From NCBI GenBank assembly GCA_000511875.1, contig AZIN01000001.1:1557332-1621331 (forward strand): a DNA stretch of 64,000 bases. Reading direction: 5' to 3'. The notes under the pieces were generated by a model, which was not told the origin of the DNA, did no database searches, and saw only the letters and a list, made by a program, of their open reading frames with translations. The position numbers were made by a program, and so were the translations under genes. Below, piece by piece: positions 30,872 to 41,692 of the stretch. How positions within the stretch are numbered: the stretch's first letter is position 1; each line of letters starts with the position of its first letter. Origin of the DNA: Gammaproteobacteria bacterium MOLA455. GTDB taxonomy: Bacteria > Pseudomonadota > Gammaproteobacteria > Pseudomonadales > Porticoccaceae.

Positions 30872-30898
30872 TCAGTCATTAAAAAATTAACAGTAAGA

Positions 30899-31930
<1,032 letters not shown>

Positions 31931-31991
31931 TCAACTGGTTGTTGCTCAATATCGAATCGAGCGTTACTGTTAATTACGCGTGTTACTTGAG

Positions 31992-32378
31992 TTACTTAAC
32001 CTGCGCCTCGGGCTTTAAGATTTTAAAAACCCAAAACCACTGCACCAAAATCATTAATACAAAACCACTAAATAGCGCACCGATGTAAAGTGGGCTGACC
32101 ATTAGAAAGGTCGCGGTAAACAGCACGGCGGATAAAACCACCTTTCCCGTCTCCCCCCAGTACATTGCACTGACAATCGACTGCACTCGTCTAGCACCTG
32201 CAAATCTAAAGGCCTGTCGAGCAAACCAAGCTTGCGGAAGAATCTGGATCAAACCGCCAAGCAGCACCGAATACGCTGTCACTCTGCTCCACCCCAACAG
32301 TGCTGCTGAAGCAGGAAGCAATAGAGCTAACTGATAGAGCGCAACTTTCTTAACGGCTGGTAATGAAATGGTCGTCAT
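31992..32378 (-). CDS. atpI: ATP synthase assembly/accessory protein AtpI
   Basis: Small membrane protein of 128 residues with four hydrophobic segments, first in the atp operon (70 bases before atpB). AtpI helps c-ring assembly and possibly magnesium or calcium supply in some species. The YSVLLGGLIQILPQAWFARQAFR stretch is typical of the family. The operon promoter should lie in the 157-base gap before parB; I cannot assign it. Confidence 0.9.
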   Translation of the reverse strand: MTTISLPAVKKVALYQLALLLPASAALLGWSRVTAYSVLLGGLIQILPQAWFARQAFRFAGARRVQSIVSAMYWGETGKVVLSAVLFTATFLMVSPLYIGALFSGFVLMILVQWFWVFKILKPEAQVK

Positions 32379-32535
32379 CGTATCTCTTCGACACCTTTTC
32401 TTGTTGCTCTTGTGGGAAAGGCTATTTAGCCCACCCTCAAAGGCTGCGCATTATAGGTATAGTCCTTTCGATATTCAATAAGGTATCGAACCTATATGAC
32501 GGAAATTGGTCAGCGGGGTAATTACGTCTGAAAGC

Positions 32536-33420
32536 TCATTTGAGATGAGCGAGAATTCCATCTAATTCATCGACGCTACTGTACTTAAAAATAAGTTTGC
32601 CAGCGCCCTTGGCGTTATGCTGAATAGATACCGGGACACCAATTTTTTCAGAGATATCATTTTCCAACCGCTTAATATCTGCGCTGCTCTGAGTTTCAGG
32701 AGCTGATGAATTGGTGTCGCCAGACAGGAGCTTTCTTACCAACGCTTCGGTTTGGCGCACGGTCATGCTAGTGCCTACAACATTTCTCGCTGCATTAACC
32801 TGAACACTGCCATCGAGGGCCAGTAAACACTTGGCATGGCCCAACTCAAGGTCACCGCGCTCTAGAAGCTTTTGAACCTCAAGCTGAAGACCTGTAAGGC
32901 GCATTAAGTTAGTCACCGCCGACCGGGATTTACCCACAGCATCCGCCACCTGCTGCTGAGTGAGCTGGAATTCTTGCTGCAATCTCTGCAGCGCCACACT
33001 CTCTTCCATAGCATTTAAGTCTTCACGTTGAATATTTTCGATCAGCGCCATGGCGATGGCCGCCTCATCTGATACCTCGCGGACAATCACCGGAACCGTA
33101 TCTAGTCCTGCCTGTTGTGCAGCACGCCAGCGACGCTCACCGGCAATAATTTCATACTGCTCACCAGCCAGCTGGCGGACTACTAGAGGCTGCATAATAC
33201 CCTGACTGCGAATTGAGTCCGCTAACTCTTCAAGAGCTTCCACATCAAAGTCTCGCCGTGGCTGATATTTGCCGCGCTGCAATAGGTCTACAGCCAACTC
33301 TCGTAACTGGCCATGAGCTGCGTTTGAAGTTGGCGAGTCAAAGGCATCAAATTCAGCATCACCGGTCATCCCAAGCAGCGCATCCAACCCCTTACCTAAA
33401 CTCTGTCGTTTTGTCGCCAT
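32536..33420 (-). CDS. parB: Chromosome partitioning protein ParB
   Basis: CTP-dependent clamp that loads on parS and spreads; 294 residues from the ATG at 33420 (an upstream in-frame start would run into parA). The N-terminal ParA-interacting KRQSLGKGLDALLG sequence, the GERRWRA CTPase motif and the helix-turn-helix (TQQQVADAVGKSRSAVTNLMRL) are present, followed by a C-terminal dimerisation domain. The parA stop and parB start are four bases apart. Its target sites lie in recF at 45131 and 45758. Confidence 0.96.
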   Translation of the reverse strand: MATKRQSLGKGLDALLGMTGDAEFDAFDSPTSNAAHGQLRELAVDLLQRGKYQPRRDFDVEALEELADSIRSQGIMQPLVVRQLAGEQYEIIAGERRWRAAQQAGLDTVPVIVREVSDEAAIAMALIENIQREDLNAMEESVALQRLQQEFQLTQQQVADAVGKSRSAVTNLMRLTGLQLEVQKLLERGDLELGHAKCLLALDGSVQVNAARNVVGTSMTVRQTEALVRKLLSGDTNSSAPETQSSADIKRLENDISEKIGVPVSIQHNAKGAGKLIFKYSSVDELDGILAHLK

Positions 33421-33424
33421 CGGT

Positions 33425-34228
33425 CTATTGTCCTGCTGTTTCTGGTTGCTGCTGCTCAGGGGCCGTTTTGGCTTGGCGCAGAATTTCCCCTGCAAGAGCC
33501 AGATAGGCGAGCGAGCCTTTTGAGTTTCTATCGTAGGCCAAGGCAGGTAAGCCATGACTTGGGGCTTCGGCGAGACGAATATTACGCGGAATACTCACCC
33601 GATAGACACGACTGCCGAAATATTTGCGCAGCTGAGCAGACACTGCATTGGTTAGGCTGTTGCGCGGGTCATACATGGTTCGCAATATGCCCTCTATACG
33701 GAGGCTGGGATTAATCAACTTGGCGATCTGTTTGATCGTATTGTTGAGTGCCGATAGCCCCTCAAGGGCATAGTACTCGCACTGCATGGGAATAATCACG
33801 CCATCGCTGGCAACCATTGCATTCACTGTAAGCATATTTAACGAAGGCGGACAGTCGATAATTATATAGTCGTAGTTGCTGGCAACACGCTTGAGCGCGT
33901 GGCGGAGGCGGGTCTCGCGGCCAATCTCTTGCATTAACTCAACTTCTGCGGCAACCAGATCATCGTTGGAGGGTAACAGGTGAATCTTCGCCTTGGGGCA
34001 GGGAACAATCACATCTTCAATAGCGACCTTTTCCGTGAGCACATGATAGACACTGGTTTTACATTTGTGTTTATTGATGCCAACGCCCATGGTGGTATTG
34101 CCCTGGGGATCCAAATCAACCAATAGAACACGCTGCTTGTAGGCTGCAAGTGAAGCGGCCAAGTTTACGCTGGTGGTGGTCTTACCCACTCCACCTTTCT
34201 GATTTGCGATTGATATAATTTTCGGCAC
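33425..34228 (-). CDS. parA: Chromosome partitioning ATPase ParA (Soj)
   Basis: Deviant Walker ATPase, 267 residues, that segregates the ParB-parS complex. The deviant Walker A KGGVGKTTT lies within 20 residues of the start, and IIDCPPSLN is the Walker B region. I use the GTG at 34228, which has AAGG eight bases upstream and gives the family N-terminus. An ATG at 34276 abuts the rsmG stop codon and would add 16 residues. Confidence 0.95.
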   Translation of the reverse strand: MPKIISIANQKGGVGKTTTSVNLAASLAAYKQRVLLVDLDPQGNTTMGVGINKHKCKTSVYHVLTEKVAIEDVIVPCPKAKIHLLPSNDDLVAAEVELMQEIGRETRLRHALKRVASNYDYIIIDCPPSLNMLTVNAMVASDGVIIPMQCEYYALEGLSALNNTIKQIAKLINPSLRIEGILRTMYDPRNSLTNAVSAQLRKYFGSRVYRVSIPRNIRLAEAPSHGLPALAYDRNSKGSLAYLALAGEILRQAKTAPEQQQPETAGQ

Positions 34229-34276
34229 TAGACTAACCTTTATGCTGTGTATCGTTGCACTTTTTTCATTGCGCAT

Positions 34277-34942
34277 TTAGTTAAAAATAGTTGCAGGATT
34301 GCGACTGATCACTATTAGATGGCGCTCACCATCGACGCCAGGCACCTGTAATATATGTGACGCGTCGACCTTATAGTCTTTACCCACCTCACTCAACTCC
34401 GATTGCGGAAATTTGCCTTTCATTGCCAAAAACACACCTTCAGCGCTCAGTAGGTGCGCGCACTTAGCCACCATATCCGCAACCGAGGTGAAAGCGCGGC
34501 TTAATACCGCGTCATAGGCCATATCTGGTATGTGCTTCTCGACCCGAGAGTTTATTTCCTTTAGATTAGTGAGCGCTAGATCGCAGCGAGCCTGAAATAA
34601 AAATCGTGTTTTCTTACCGTTGCTGTCAAGTAAAGTAAAATTTCGGTCTGGGCACATAATGGCTAGAGGTATACCTGGCAAGCCGGCACCGGTTCCCACA
34701 TCAATTAATCGCTCGCCAACCACATAAGGCAACACCGTCAGACTATCTAGCAAGTGCAGTTTGATCATCTCTCTAGGATCGCGAATAGCGGTCAGATTGT
34801 AGGCCTTGTTCCAGGAGATTAGCAGTTGCAGGTAGGCGAGGAGCTTGTCACGCTGCTCAGCACTGTATTCCACCCCTATCTCCTGCAAACCATCTTCAAG
34901 AATAGGAGCCATATGAGCTTCAGTAGGCAACTTAAGCGGCAT
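34277..34942 (-). CDS. rsmG: 16S rRNA m7G527 methyltransferase RsmG
   Basis: SAM-dependent methyltransferase of G527 in 16S rRNA; 221 residues. Motifs include [15 protein letters not shown], the [19 protein letters not shown] site, and DAVLSRAF. The ATG at 34942 overlaps the mnmG stop by 11 bases; an alternative ATG at 34912 would give 211 residues. Neither has a strong ribosome binding site, so translational coupling to mnmG is likely. Confidence 0.94.
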   Translation of the reverse strand: MPLKLPTEAHMAPILEDGLQEIGVEYSAEQRDKLLAYLQLLISWNKAYNLTAIRDPREMIKLHLLDSLTVLPYVVGERLIDVGTGAGLPGIPLAIMCPDRNFTLLDSNGKKTRFLFQARCDLALTNLKEINSRVEKHIPDMAYDAVLSRAFTSVADMVAKCAHLLSAEGVFLAMKGKFPQSELSEVGKDYKVDASHILQVPGVDGERHLIVISRNPATIFN

Positions 34943-36800
34943 GTTTTTTCAACTGCACAATTAACAATGAGATAGCGGCCGGTGTAACTCCGGGGATTCT
35001 ACTTGCCCTTGCCAATGTTTCAGGTGTGGCTTCGGTGAGCTTTTGCTTCACTTCATTGGACAGACCTTTGATCGACTGATAATTGAAATCGACCGGAATG
35101 CGAGTCTTCTCGTGACGCCGCAGTCGGTTGACCTCATCCTGCTGACGGCTAATATAGCCTGAATACTTGGCGTCAATTTCCACCTGCTCAGCAATTATGG
35201 GTTCGACCTGATGCTCGGGGTAGAGCGCGCCAATAATCTTATAGTCAATTTCCGGGCGCTTGAGTAACTCAAAAAGGGAATACTCATGAGAAAGTTTATT
35301 TTCAATATGGGTCGAGAGCTTTTCCGCAGTGTCACTGGCTGGTTGAACCCAAGTGTCCTTTAAACGTTGACGCTCAATCTCAATAGCTTCGCGCTTTTCA
35401 CTAAACTGCTTCCAGCGGTCATCGTTGACCAGACCCAGCTCGCGGCCCTTTTCTGTCAGGCGCATATCGGCGTTATCCTCTCGAAGGAGCAAACGATATT
35501 CCGCACGACTGGTGAACATTCTGTAGGGCTCTGTGGTGCCCATAGTGATAAGGTCGTCCACAAGAACGCCAATATAGGCCTCGTCTCGACGGGGACACCA
35601 ACTCTCGCGTCCCTGAACCTGCAGTGCAGCATTTGCTCCCGCCAATAGACCCTGTGCCGCGGCCTCTTCATAACCAGTTGTACCATTGATTTGACCCGCA
35701 AAAAACAGGCCGTTAATGGCTTTGGTTTCGAGAGAGTACTTTAGGTCTTGAGGGTTAAAATAATCGTATTCAATCGCATACCCCGGGCGGGTAATATGGG
35801 CGCTTTCAAAGCCTACTATGGAGCGTACCAAGGATAACTGCACATCAAAAGGCAGGCTCGTGGAAATACCGTTGGGATAGAGCTCGTAGGTATTTAACCC
35901 CTCGGGCTCAATAAAAATCTGATGCTGGTTTTTATCGGCAAAACGCACAACCTTATCTTCAATAGAAGGGCAGTATCTCGGGCCAACGCCATCGATCACG
36001 CCAGTGTAAAGTGGCGATCTATGCATGCCTCCTTTGATGATCTCATGTGTCTGGCTATTGGTGTGGGTTATCCAACAGCAGGTTTGTTTTGGGTGTTGCG
36101 CAACTGAGCCGAGATAGGACATCACCGGCTCTGGTTGATCACCCCACTGCTCGGGTAACTGAGTGAAATCGACGCTCCGGGCATCAATTCGCGGTGGCGT
36201 GCCAGTTTTAAGCCGCTCGACACGAAAGGGCAGAGATCGCAAACGTTGGGATAGGCTCAGTGCTGGGGGATCTCCGGCGCGACCTGCCGAATAATGTTCC
36301 ATGCCAATATGGATTTTGCCTGCAAGAAAAGTTCCTGCAGTAACAACCACTGTTTTAGCGCTAAAGGTTAAGCCCATCTGAGTTACGACACCGGTCACCC
36401 TATCACCATCTAGAATAAGATCATCGACGGCTTGCTGGAAAATACTCAGGTTCTGCTGATTTTGAAGTATATCGAGGATCGCTGCTTTGTAGAGAACTCG
36501 ATCAGCCTGAGCCCGAGTGGCACGCACGGCCGGGCCTTTGCGAGAATTCAGTACGCGAAATTGAATACCACCAAGATCCGTCGCCTTGGCCATTGCACCG
36601 CCCAGCGCGTCAATTTCTTTGACTAGGTGGGTCTTACCAATACCGCCTATAGCGGGGTTGCAGGACATCTGGCCCAAGGTTTCGATGTTGTGGGTCAACA
36701 ATAAGGTTTTGCTGCCCATGCGCGCTGCGGCTAAGCAGGCTTCAGTGCCAGCATGGCCACCGCCAACGACAATCACGTCAAAACTATCAGGGTAATTCAT
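34932..36800 (-). CDS. mnmG: tRNA uridine-5-carboxymethylaminomethyl modification enzyme MnmG
   Basis: FAD-dependent partner of MnmE in making the cmnm5U34 wobble modification; 622 residues from the ATG at 36800 (sequence [15 protein letters not shown]). The FAD-binding GGGHAGTEA motif is near residue 12. Conserved [10 protein letters not shown] and [10 protein letters not shown] segments follow. A longer in-frame ATG at 36836 would add 12 residues and is less like the family. It heads mnmG-rsmG-parA-parB. Confidence 0.96.
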   Translation of the reverse strand: MNYPDSFDVIVVGGGHAGTEACLAAARMGSKTLLLTHNIETLGQMSCNPAIGGIGKTHLVKEIDALGGAMAKATDLGGIQFRVLNSRKGPAVRATRAQADRVLYKAAILDILQNQQNLSIFQQAVDDLILDGDRVTGVVTQMGLTFSAKTVVVTAGTFLAGKIHIGMEHYSAGRAGDPPALSLSQRLRSLPFRVERLKTGTPPRIDARSVDFTQLPEQWGDQPEPVMSYLGSVAQHPKQTCCWITHTNSQTHEIIKGGMHRSPLYTGVIDGVGPRYCPSIEDKVVRFADKNQHQIFIEPEGLNTYELYPNGISTSLPFDVQLSLVRSIVGFESAHITRPGYAIEYDYFNPQDLKYSLETKAINGLFFAGQINGTTGYEEAAAQGLLAGANAALQVQGRESWCPRRDEAYIGVLVDDLITMGTTEPYRMFTSRAEYRLLLREDNADMRLTEKGRELGLVNDDRWKQFSEKREAIEIERQRLKDTWVQPASDTAEKLSTHIENKLSHEYSLFELLKRPEIDYKIIGALYPEHQVEPIIAEQVEIDAKYSGYISRQQDEVNRLRRHEKTRIPVDFNYQSIKGLSNEVKQKLTEATPETLARASRIPGVTPAAISLLIVQLKKHAA

Positions 36801-37130
36801 AAAGCTTAATCGAGTGATAAAAGAATGATTGGGCATTATACGTCTGCATGATCAAACTTTAATCACTTTATTTTTTTGTGGTGAGTGTTTGTTGCTTAAG
36901 TAAGTTATTAACTAATTATTTATATATATAGTGTGTTGAAGTTATTGTTGTTGTTATTAGTAGAGCAATGCTTTGGGGGTAAGTCTATAAAGTATCTTAA
37001 AATCAGTTGGTTAGGCATTTTTTTTCATGTATGTAACTGTTAGTGAAAAAAGATTTGAACTGTATTGCCGGTTTGTAATGGTGTATTGATTTTAGTCTGT
37101 TTTTTAACATCGGGTCTTATCAGCAATTTC

Positions 37131-37139
37131 TGTGGATAG
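37131..37139 (-). promoter_or_regulatory. Near-consensus DnaA box
   Basis: TGTGGATAG is the complement of CTATCCACA, one base from the TTATCCACA consensus. It is isolated, which is weaker evidence than the cluster at 41524-41692. Confidence 0.45.
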
Positions 37140-37400
37140 AAAAAAGTTTCATCCACCTGTTTTGCACAGGTTAGCGTTGCCGCCCCAATATGCTATTGAG
37201 TTCGCCTCTTTGCAGTCAGTTTTTTAGGCTTAAATGGGGATATCCTGTGTAAATGCTGGGGGTAGGTTGGTATCTCTCTATTTGTTACCTCTTTATAAGT
37301 GTAATAGCGCAGCCAATTGTTGGTTTTTTCAATTAAGCATTGAATCGAGGTGTGAATTTCATTAAACTCCCGCGCCCTGACCAACTACTACTTTAATTTT

Positions 37401-37440
37401 CGTGAGTAGCTCAGCTGGCATAAGCGAACTTTAGTTATTT
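37401..37440 (+). other. tRNA D-arm-like sequence in the rpmH leader
   Basis: The leader of rpmH contains GAGTAGCTCAGCTGGCATAAGCG. TAGCTCAGCTGG is an exact match to the tRNA D-arm/A-box pattern. The downstream half of a tRNA (anticodon arm, T arm, acceptor complement) is missing; rpmH starts 26 bases later. It is not a functional tRNA as written. It may be a degraded tRNA or a tRNA-like leader element. Confidence 0.25.
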
Positions 37441-37455
37441 TTCGGATTAGACGTT

Positions 37456-37590
37456 ATGAAAAGAACATTTCAACCCAGCATAATTAAGCGCAAGCGTACA
37501 CATGGCTTTAGAGCTCGTATGGCAACTGTTGGCGGCCGTGCCGTTTTAAACCGTCGTCGCGCCAAAGGCCGTAAGCGTTTAGCTGCTTAA
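37456..37590 (+). CDS. rpmH: 50S ribosomal protein L34
   Basis: Ribosomal protein of 44 residues, highly basic, beginning MKRTFQPS and ending AKGRKRLAA, the universal L34 pattern with RTHGFRARM in the centre. The stop codon abuts the first possible rnpA start. It heads the rpmH-rnpA-yidD-yidC-mnmE run. Confidence 0.98.
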   Translation: MKRTFQPSIIKRKRTHGFRARMATVGGRAVLNRRRAKGRKRLAA

Positions 37591-37608
37591 GTGCTTTCAG
37601 GGCTTACT

Positions 37609-37983
37609 ATGCCCGGAGCTGCCTTCGGTAAAAATCGACGCTTACTCAAATCCTCCGATTATACGGAGGTGTTTGATAATAATAGCGTTCGGGTGGCTCA
37701 TCCCAATCTTCTTATTCTCGCTGAACCCAATGGCACAGATACATCGCGATTGGGCTTAGTTATTGGTAAAAAAAACGTTGCCACCGCCGTTGCACGGAAT
37801 AAAATCAAGCGTGTAGTGCGTGAGACGTTCCGTTTAACTGAACTGCCTGTAGCCGTCGATCTCGTCTTTCTCGCACGAAAGGACTTGGGCAAGCTCTCCA
37901 AGACAGAATTGGCCACCCTAATTCAGCAGTCTTGGGGTAGACTAATCGCGCGTCTCAATAAAGAGATTAACCGCGATGCGTAG
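37609..37983 (+). CDS. rnpA: Ribonuclease P protein component
   Basis: Basic protein cofactor of RNase P that matures tRNA 5' ends; 124 residues from the ATG at 37609, seven bases after AGGG. A GTG at 37591, immediately after rpmH, would add six residues. The RNA-binding [14 protein letters not shown] motif is present. Its end overlaps the yidD start by eight bases. Confidence 0.95.
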   Translation: MPGAAFGKNRRLLKSSDYTEVFDNNSVRVAHPNLLILAEPNGTDTSRLGLVIGKKNVATAVARNKIKRVVRETFRLTELPVAVDLVFLARKDLGKLSKTELATLIQQSWGRLIARLNKEINRDA

Positions 37984-38260
37984 GATGTCTGTTGGATTAA
38001 TAATAGGGCTCATTAAGGCTTACCAATATGCGATTAGTCCGCTTCTTGGGTCTAATTGCCGATTTCATCCCAGTTGCTCTGCCTATTCGGAAGAGGCATT
38101 TCGTCGGTTTGGAGTAATTAAGGGGGGTTATCTTACGTTGCTGAGAATAGTAAAATGCCAGCCTTTCCATTCAGGGGGTTACGATCCGGTCCTACCGGTA
38201 GAACATTCTGGTAAACCGGATACAAACGTCTCCGCTAACAATAATCACACAGAGTTATAA
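37976..38260 (+). CDS. yidD: Membrane protein insertion efficiency factor YidD
   Basis: Small membrane-associated protein of 94 residues with the three family cysteines, in [13 protein letters not shown] and in [13 protein letters not shown]. It assists YidC-dependent insertion. It overlaps rnpA and is followed five bases later by yidC. Confidence 0.94.
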   Translation: MRRMSVGLIIGLIKAYQYAISPLLGSNCRFHPSCSAYSEEAFRRFGVIKGGYLTLLRIVKCQPFHSGGYDPVLPVEHSGKPDTNVSANNNHTEL

Positions 38261-38265
38261 ATCGA

Positions 38266-39966
38266 ATGGATTGGAAGAAAAGTCTAAATATCGCCGCAAT
38301 TGGTTTCGTTGCTTGGTTGCTCATTATCGAGTGGAGCAATTTTCAAGATAATGTTGCGAGTCAGATTCCGCAGCAAGAGACAGAATTAACCGTTCCACAG
38401 CCTTCTCAGCTACCGGTTCTCGAAACACAGCAGCTCAGCCAGCTGTCAAATGAGCTGCCATCTCTTGATCCAGTCCCTGTAGCGGTTGTTGAGAATCAGG
38501 TGGATACGCGACTTGTAACTGTTACCACCGATACAATTGAAGTGACTATCGACACGCTGGGTGGCGATATAGTGCAAGTGAAGCTACTTAAACACCTCAC
38601 CAAGATGGCTGAAGATGGCGGCGAACCGTTTACCCTGTTAACTCGCTCTTCGAAAAATGAATATATTGCCCAGAGTGGTCTGATTGGTCAAAACGGTACT
38701 GATACCAGAGAAGGCCGTGGAGTCTACGCTACTTCCGCCAGTCAATTCAGTATCGGTGAAAATCAATCAACCCTAAACGTTGACCTCACGCTGAATCAAA
38801 ATGGTACTAGATTGGTCAAGCGTTTCTCTTTTAGTCGCTCTGATTATGTTATTGGTGTTAGCTATCTGATTAATAACAGTAGCTATGAGCCCTGGGAGGC
38901 AACGTTTTACGGCCAGATTAAGCGCGATTCTCATGAGCCTCTGGTTGAATCCAGTGGTGGAATACAGCCCTATTTGGGAGCCGCATTGAGAGAGGCGGAT
39001 AAGAATTTCGCTAAATACGATTTTGGTGATATACAAGATGGCTCTATTAAGAGCGCTATACAAGGTGGCTGGGTGGCTATGGTTCAGCATTACTTTGTCA
39101 GTGCTTGGATTCCGCCTCGGGACCAGTACAACAATTTCAGCTTGCGTAAGCTCTCAGGTCAAGATGTCTACTTAATGGGGTTTACTGGCGAGAAGATTCA
39201 GGTTGCACCTGGAGCGTACGGTGAATATAACGCTCAGTTTTACGTAGGCCCCAAAGATCAGGTTGCCCTCGAAGAGCTTGCCGAGTATCTAGATCTAACG
39301 GTGGATTACGGGTTCCTGTGGATGTTGGCCAAACCAATATTTGCGGCGATGAAGTTTATACATTCGGTTGTTGGCAACTGGGGTTGGTCAATTATTATAC
39401 TGACCATTGGCATTAAGATTCTTCTGTACCCACTGTCAGCGGCCAGCTTGCGGTCTATGGCAAAAATGCGCAGTCTGCAGCCTAAAATGGAGCGCCTCAA
39501 AGAGACCTATGGTGAAGATCGCCAGAAAATGTCTCAGGAGTTAATGGGCCTGTATAAGAAAGAGAAGGTGAATCCTGCTGGCGGTTGTTTCCCTATGCTG
39601 TTGCAGATGCCCGTCTTTTTGGCTCTCTATTGGGTGCTCTTGGAGAGTGTTGAGATTCGCCACTCCCCTTGGATCTTTTGGATAGATGATCTTTCAGCTA
39701 AGGATCCCTTCTTTATCCTGCCTCTGATAATGGGCGCCAGCATGTTGTTGATGCAGAAGTTGCAGCCAATGCCAACGGATCCTACGCAGGCCATGGTAAT
39801 GAAAATTATGCCGATCGCCTTCACCTTCTTCTTTATGATATTCCCGTCGGGACTGGTTCTGTACTGGACTGTTAACAACCTGCTATCCATGTTTCAACAA
39901 TGGTATGTAAACCGCCAGCTGGCCAACGCTTCTGCTGCAGCTTCTAGTAAAGCGGTTAAAAAATAG
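38266..39966 (+). CDS. yidC: Membrane protein insertase YidC
   Basis: Inserts and folds inner membrane proteins, alone or with Sec; 566 residues. It has an N-terminal anchor helix (about 7-23), a large periplasmic beta domain, and a C-terminal core of five helices. The core includes a cytoplasmic loop with MYKKEKVNPAGGC-type sequence (LYKKEKVNPAGGC) and a positively charged groove arginine in the first core helix region. The AtpE and AtpB proteins encoded to the left are classical YidC substrates. Confidence 0.96.
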   Translation: MDWKKSLNIAAIGFVAWLLIIEWSNFQDNVASQIPQQETELTVPQPSQLPVLETQQLSQLSNELPSLDPVPVAVVENQVDTRLVTVTTDTIEVTIDTLGGDIVQVKLLKHLTKMAEDGGEPFTLLTRSSKNEYIAQSGLIGQNGTDTREGRGVYATSASQFSIGENQSTLNVDLTLNQNGTRLVKRFSFSRSDYVIGVSYLINNSSYEPWEATFYGQIKRDSHEPLVESSGGIQPYLGAALREADKNFAKYDFGDIQDGSIKSAIQGGWVAMVQHYFVSAWIPPRDQYNNFSLRKLSGQDVYLMGFTGEKIQVAPGAYGEYNAQFYVGPKDQVALEELAEYLDLTVDYGFLWMLAKPIFAAMKFIHSVVGNWGWSIIILTIGIKILLYPLSAASLRSMAKMRSLQPKMERLKETYGEDRQKMSQELMGLYKKEKVNPAGGCFPMLLQMPVFLALYWVLLESVEIRHSPWIFWIDDLSAKDPFFILPLIMGASMLLMQKLQPMPTDPTQAMVMKIMPIAFTFFFMIFPSGLVLYWTVNNLLSMFQQWYVNRQLANASAAASSKAVKK

Positions 39967-40026
39967 CCGTTTGTAATGCTGATTAATTGATGGTTATTTT
40001 ATAAAACAGTGACGTTATAAAATTAG

Positions 40027-40049
40027 AGGCCCTTTTGAGGGCCTTTTTT
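40027..40049 (+). terminator. Intrinsic terminator after yidC
   Basis: The sequence AGGCCC, a 6-base loop, GGGCCT and a T run form a compact terminator, about 60 bases past the yidC stop codon and 28 bases before mnmE. It should limit readthrough, so mnmE may rely on partial readthrough or its own promoter. Confidence 0.85.
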
Positions 40050-40076
40050 ATCAGCGGCTTTTTTTGAGGTGCACTT

Positions 40077-41441
40077 GTGCAAAACAGTTTAGATAGCATT
40101 GTCGCCATAGCGACCGCGCCAGGCCGAGGTGGCGTCGGGATTGTGCGGGTATCTGGGCCGGATATACAGGGGTTTACCAGTGCCATAATCGGAAAGCCAC
40201 TATTGCCGCGACAGGCAACTTTCGCATCGTTTAACGGTGCCGATGGCGAAGTGATCGATGAAGGTGTGGCGATCTATTTTCCCGCACCAGCGTCTTTCAC
40301 AGGCGAGCATGTTCTTGAGTTGCAGGGCCATGGCGGTCCGGTAATTTTGGATGCGCTGGTACAGCGCTGCGTACAGCTGGGTGCTAGAACTGCGAGACCA
40401 GGAGAGTTTAGCGAGCGCGCATTTCTCAATGATAAGTTGGATCTAGCTCAGGCTGAGGCCATTGCCGATTTAATCGATGCGACGTCTATTCAGGCGGCAC
40501 GCTGTGCGGTGCGCTCATTGCAGGGAGACTTTTCACAGCTGGTGAACAGCCTTGTTGATCGTTTGATTAGTATTCGTCTCTACGTCGAGGCGGCAATTGA
40601 TTTTCCTGAAGAAGAGATCGACTTTCTCGCCGATGAGCGCCTGTCTGAAAATCTGCAACAGTTAATGGGAGATCTAAAGGACACTCTGAGTAAGGCGCAG
40701 CAGGGCTCGCTACTTCGTGATGGAATGACAGTAGTTTTGGCAGGAAAGCCCAATGCTGGTAAATCAAGCTTGTTAAATGCTCTTGCCGGCCGCGATGCTG
40801 CGATTGTTACCGCTAAGGCTGGTACCACCCGCGATGTTCTTCGTGAAACCATTACCCTAGACGGTATGCCACTGCATATAGTGGATACTGCAGGCTTGCG
40901 GGAAAGTGATGATGAGGTTGAGCTTGAAGGCATTAGGCGTGCTTGGTTGGAGATTGAGCAAGCTGATCAATTGTTATTTTTGGTTGATGCTAATGAGTCG
41001 GATAACCCAGACCTAACGGCAATCTGGCCTGAGTACTTTGCCCGTTTTGGCGATGCCAAGCAGCCTATAATCCTAGTGTTAAATAAGATTGATGAGTCTG
41101 GTCATCGGGCAGGAAGGTTGACTGAGCAATGCAACGGCTTTGCGATCTCTGCAAAACATAAAACGGGCATAGATCAACTAGTGGCTTTTTTGCAGTCGAG
41201 TATGGGTTTTGATGAGCGTAGCGAGGGGGTGTTCTCTGCCCGTCGCCGTCATCTGGCAGCTCTAGAAAAGGCCTTGGAGCTGGTGAACATCGGTCAGCGG
41301 CAGTTGAGCGGCAATGGGGCTGGAGAATTGCTCGCTGAAGATCTTCGTTTAGCGCAAGTCCAGCTCTCCGAAATTACTGGGGTATTCACCTCCGATGACC
41401 TGCTGGGACATATATTTTCGTCGTTTTGTATTGGAAAGTGA
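40077..41441 (+). CDS. mnmE: tRNA modification GTPase MnmE
   Basis: GTPase partner of MnmG in wobble uridine modification; 454 residues. An N-terminal tetrahydrofolate-binding domain is followed by helices and an inserted G domain with G1 GKPNAGKS at 223-230 and DTAG at 270-273. The C-terminal catalytic-cysteine motif CIGK is at 451-454. It starts with GTG behind GAGG. Its own partner mnmG lies on the other side of the rpmH block, on the other strand. Confidence 0.96.
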   Translation: MQNSLDSIVAIATAPGRGGVGIVRVSGPDIQGFTSAIIGKPLLPRQATFASFNGADGEVIDEGVAIYFPAPASFTGEHVLELQGHGGPVILDALVQRCVQLGARTARPGEFSERAFLNDKLDLAQAEAIADLIDATSIQAARCAVRSLQGDFSQLVNSLVDRLISIRLYVEAAIDFPEEEIDFLADERLSENLQQLMGDLKDTLSKAQQGSLLRDGMTVVLAGKPNAGKSSLLNALAGRDAAIVTAKAGTTRDVLRETITLDGMPLHIVDTAGLRESDDEVELEGIRRAWLEIEQADQLLFLVDANESDNPDLTAIWPEYFARFGDAKQPIILVLNKIDESGHRAGRLTEQCNGFAISAKHKTGIDQLVAFLQSSMGFDERSEGVFSARRRHLAALEKALELVNIGQRQLSGNGAGELLAEDLRLAQVQLSEITGVFTSDDLLGHIFSSFCIGK

Positions 41442-41523
41442 CTTGTTCCTTTGCTGCAGTCACCTTCCCGATTTCTTCGCCTCGTTAAATTCTTAATTGA
41501 CCTGGACATCGGGCCTTACACAC

Positions 41524-41556
41524 TGGTTTTATACTGGTTATATACAGGTTATCCAC
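41524..41556 (+). repeat. Three tandem 11-base iterons in oriC
   Basis: TGGTTTTATAC, TGGTTATATAC and AGGTTATCCAC follow one another with no spacer. The third contains the start of the exact DnaA box. Eleven-base spacing places each unit on about the same face of the helix, as expected for cooperative initiator binding. Further TGGTT words occur at 41563 and 41589, with an inverted copy at 41575-41579. Confidence 0.75.
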
Positions 41557-41557
41557 A
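41549..41557 (+). promoter_or_regulatory. DnaA box R1 (exact TTATCCACA)
   Basis: Exact consensus DnaA box at the right end of the iteron array. Confidence 0.85.
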
Positions 41558-41596
41558 GAAGTTGGTTAAATATTAACCAGAATATAGTTGGTTCGC

Positions 41597-41605
41597 TGTG
41601 AATAA
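41597..41605 (-). promoter_or_regulatory. DnaA box R2 (TTATTCACA)
   Basis: One mismatch to TTATCCACA, fitting TTATNCACA, in reverse orientation, 39 bases past R1. Confidence 0.75.
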
Positions 41606-41683
41606 AAATAAGTTTGATATTATTTAAGTAGCTGAAATATATAGGTTTGATTTTTTGTTGTGAAAATTGTCGCATTTTTTCAG

Positions 41684-41692
41684 TGTGGATAA
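41684..41692 (-). promoter_or_regulatory. DnaA box R3 (exact TTATCCACA, reverse)
   Basis: Exact consensus in reverse orientation (TGTGGATAA on the plus strand), between two AT-rich stretches and about 160 bases before dnaA. It could also serve dnaA autoregulation. Confidence 0.85.

Larger units (their letters stand above)
36801..37455. other. AT-rich intergenic region between mnmG and rpmH
   Basis: This gap of 655 bases lies between the divergent mnmG and rpmH genes and must hold both promoters. It is strongly AT-rich, with an almost pure A/T tract at 36907-36930. One near-consensus DnaA box (TGTGGATAG) lies at 37131-37139. No other DnaA box with one or no mismatch was found by eye. A tRNA D-arm-like sequence lies at 37411-37430. 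It could be a remnant of an ancestral origin region or a secondary initiator-binding region. Confidence 0.5.

Noticed and set aside
32534-32550. Hairpin GCTCAT/ATGAGC at the parB end as a terminator
   Set aside because: It overlaps the parB stop codon and has no T run, so it is more likely coding-sequence chance.
37193-37384. Minus-strand open frame of 63 residues in the mnmG-rpmH gap
   Set aside because: It has no clear ribosome binding site, no recognisable family, and lies in AT-rich intergenic DNA upstream of the conserved rpmH leader. It is probably chance.
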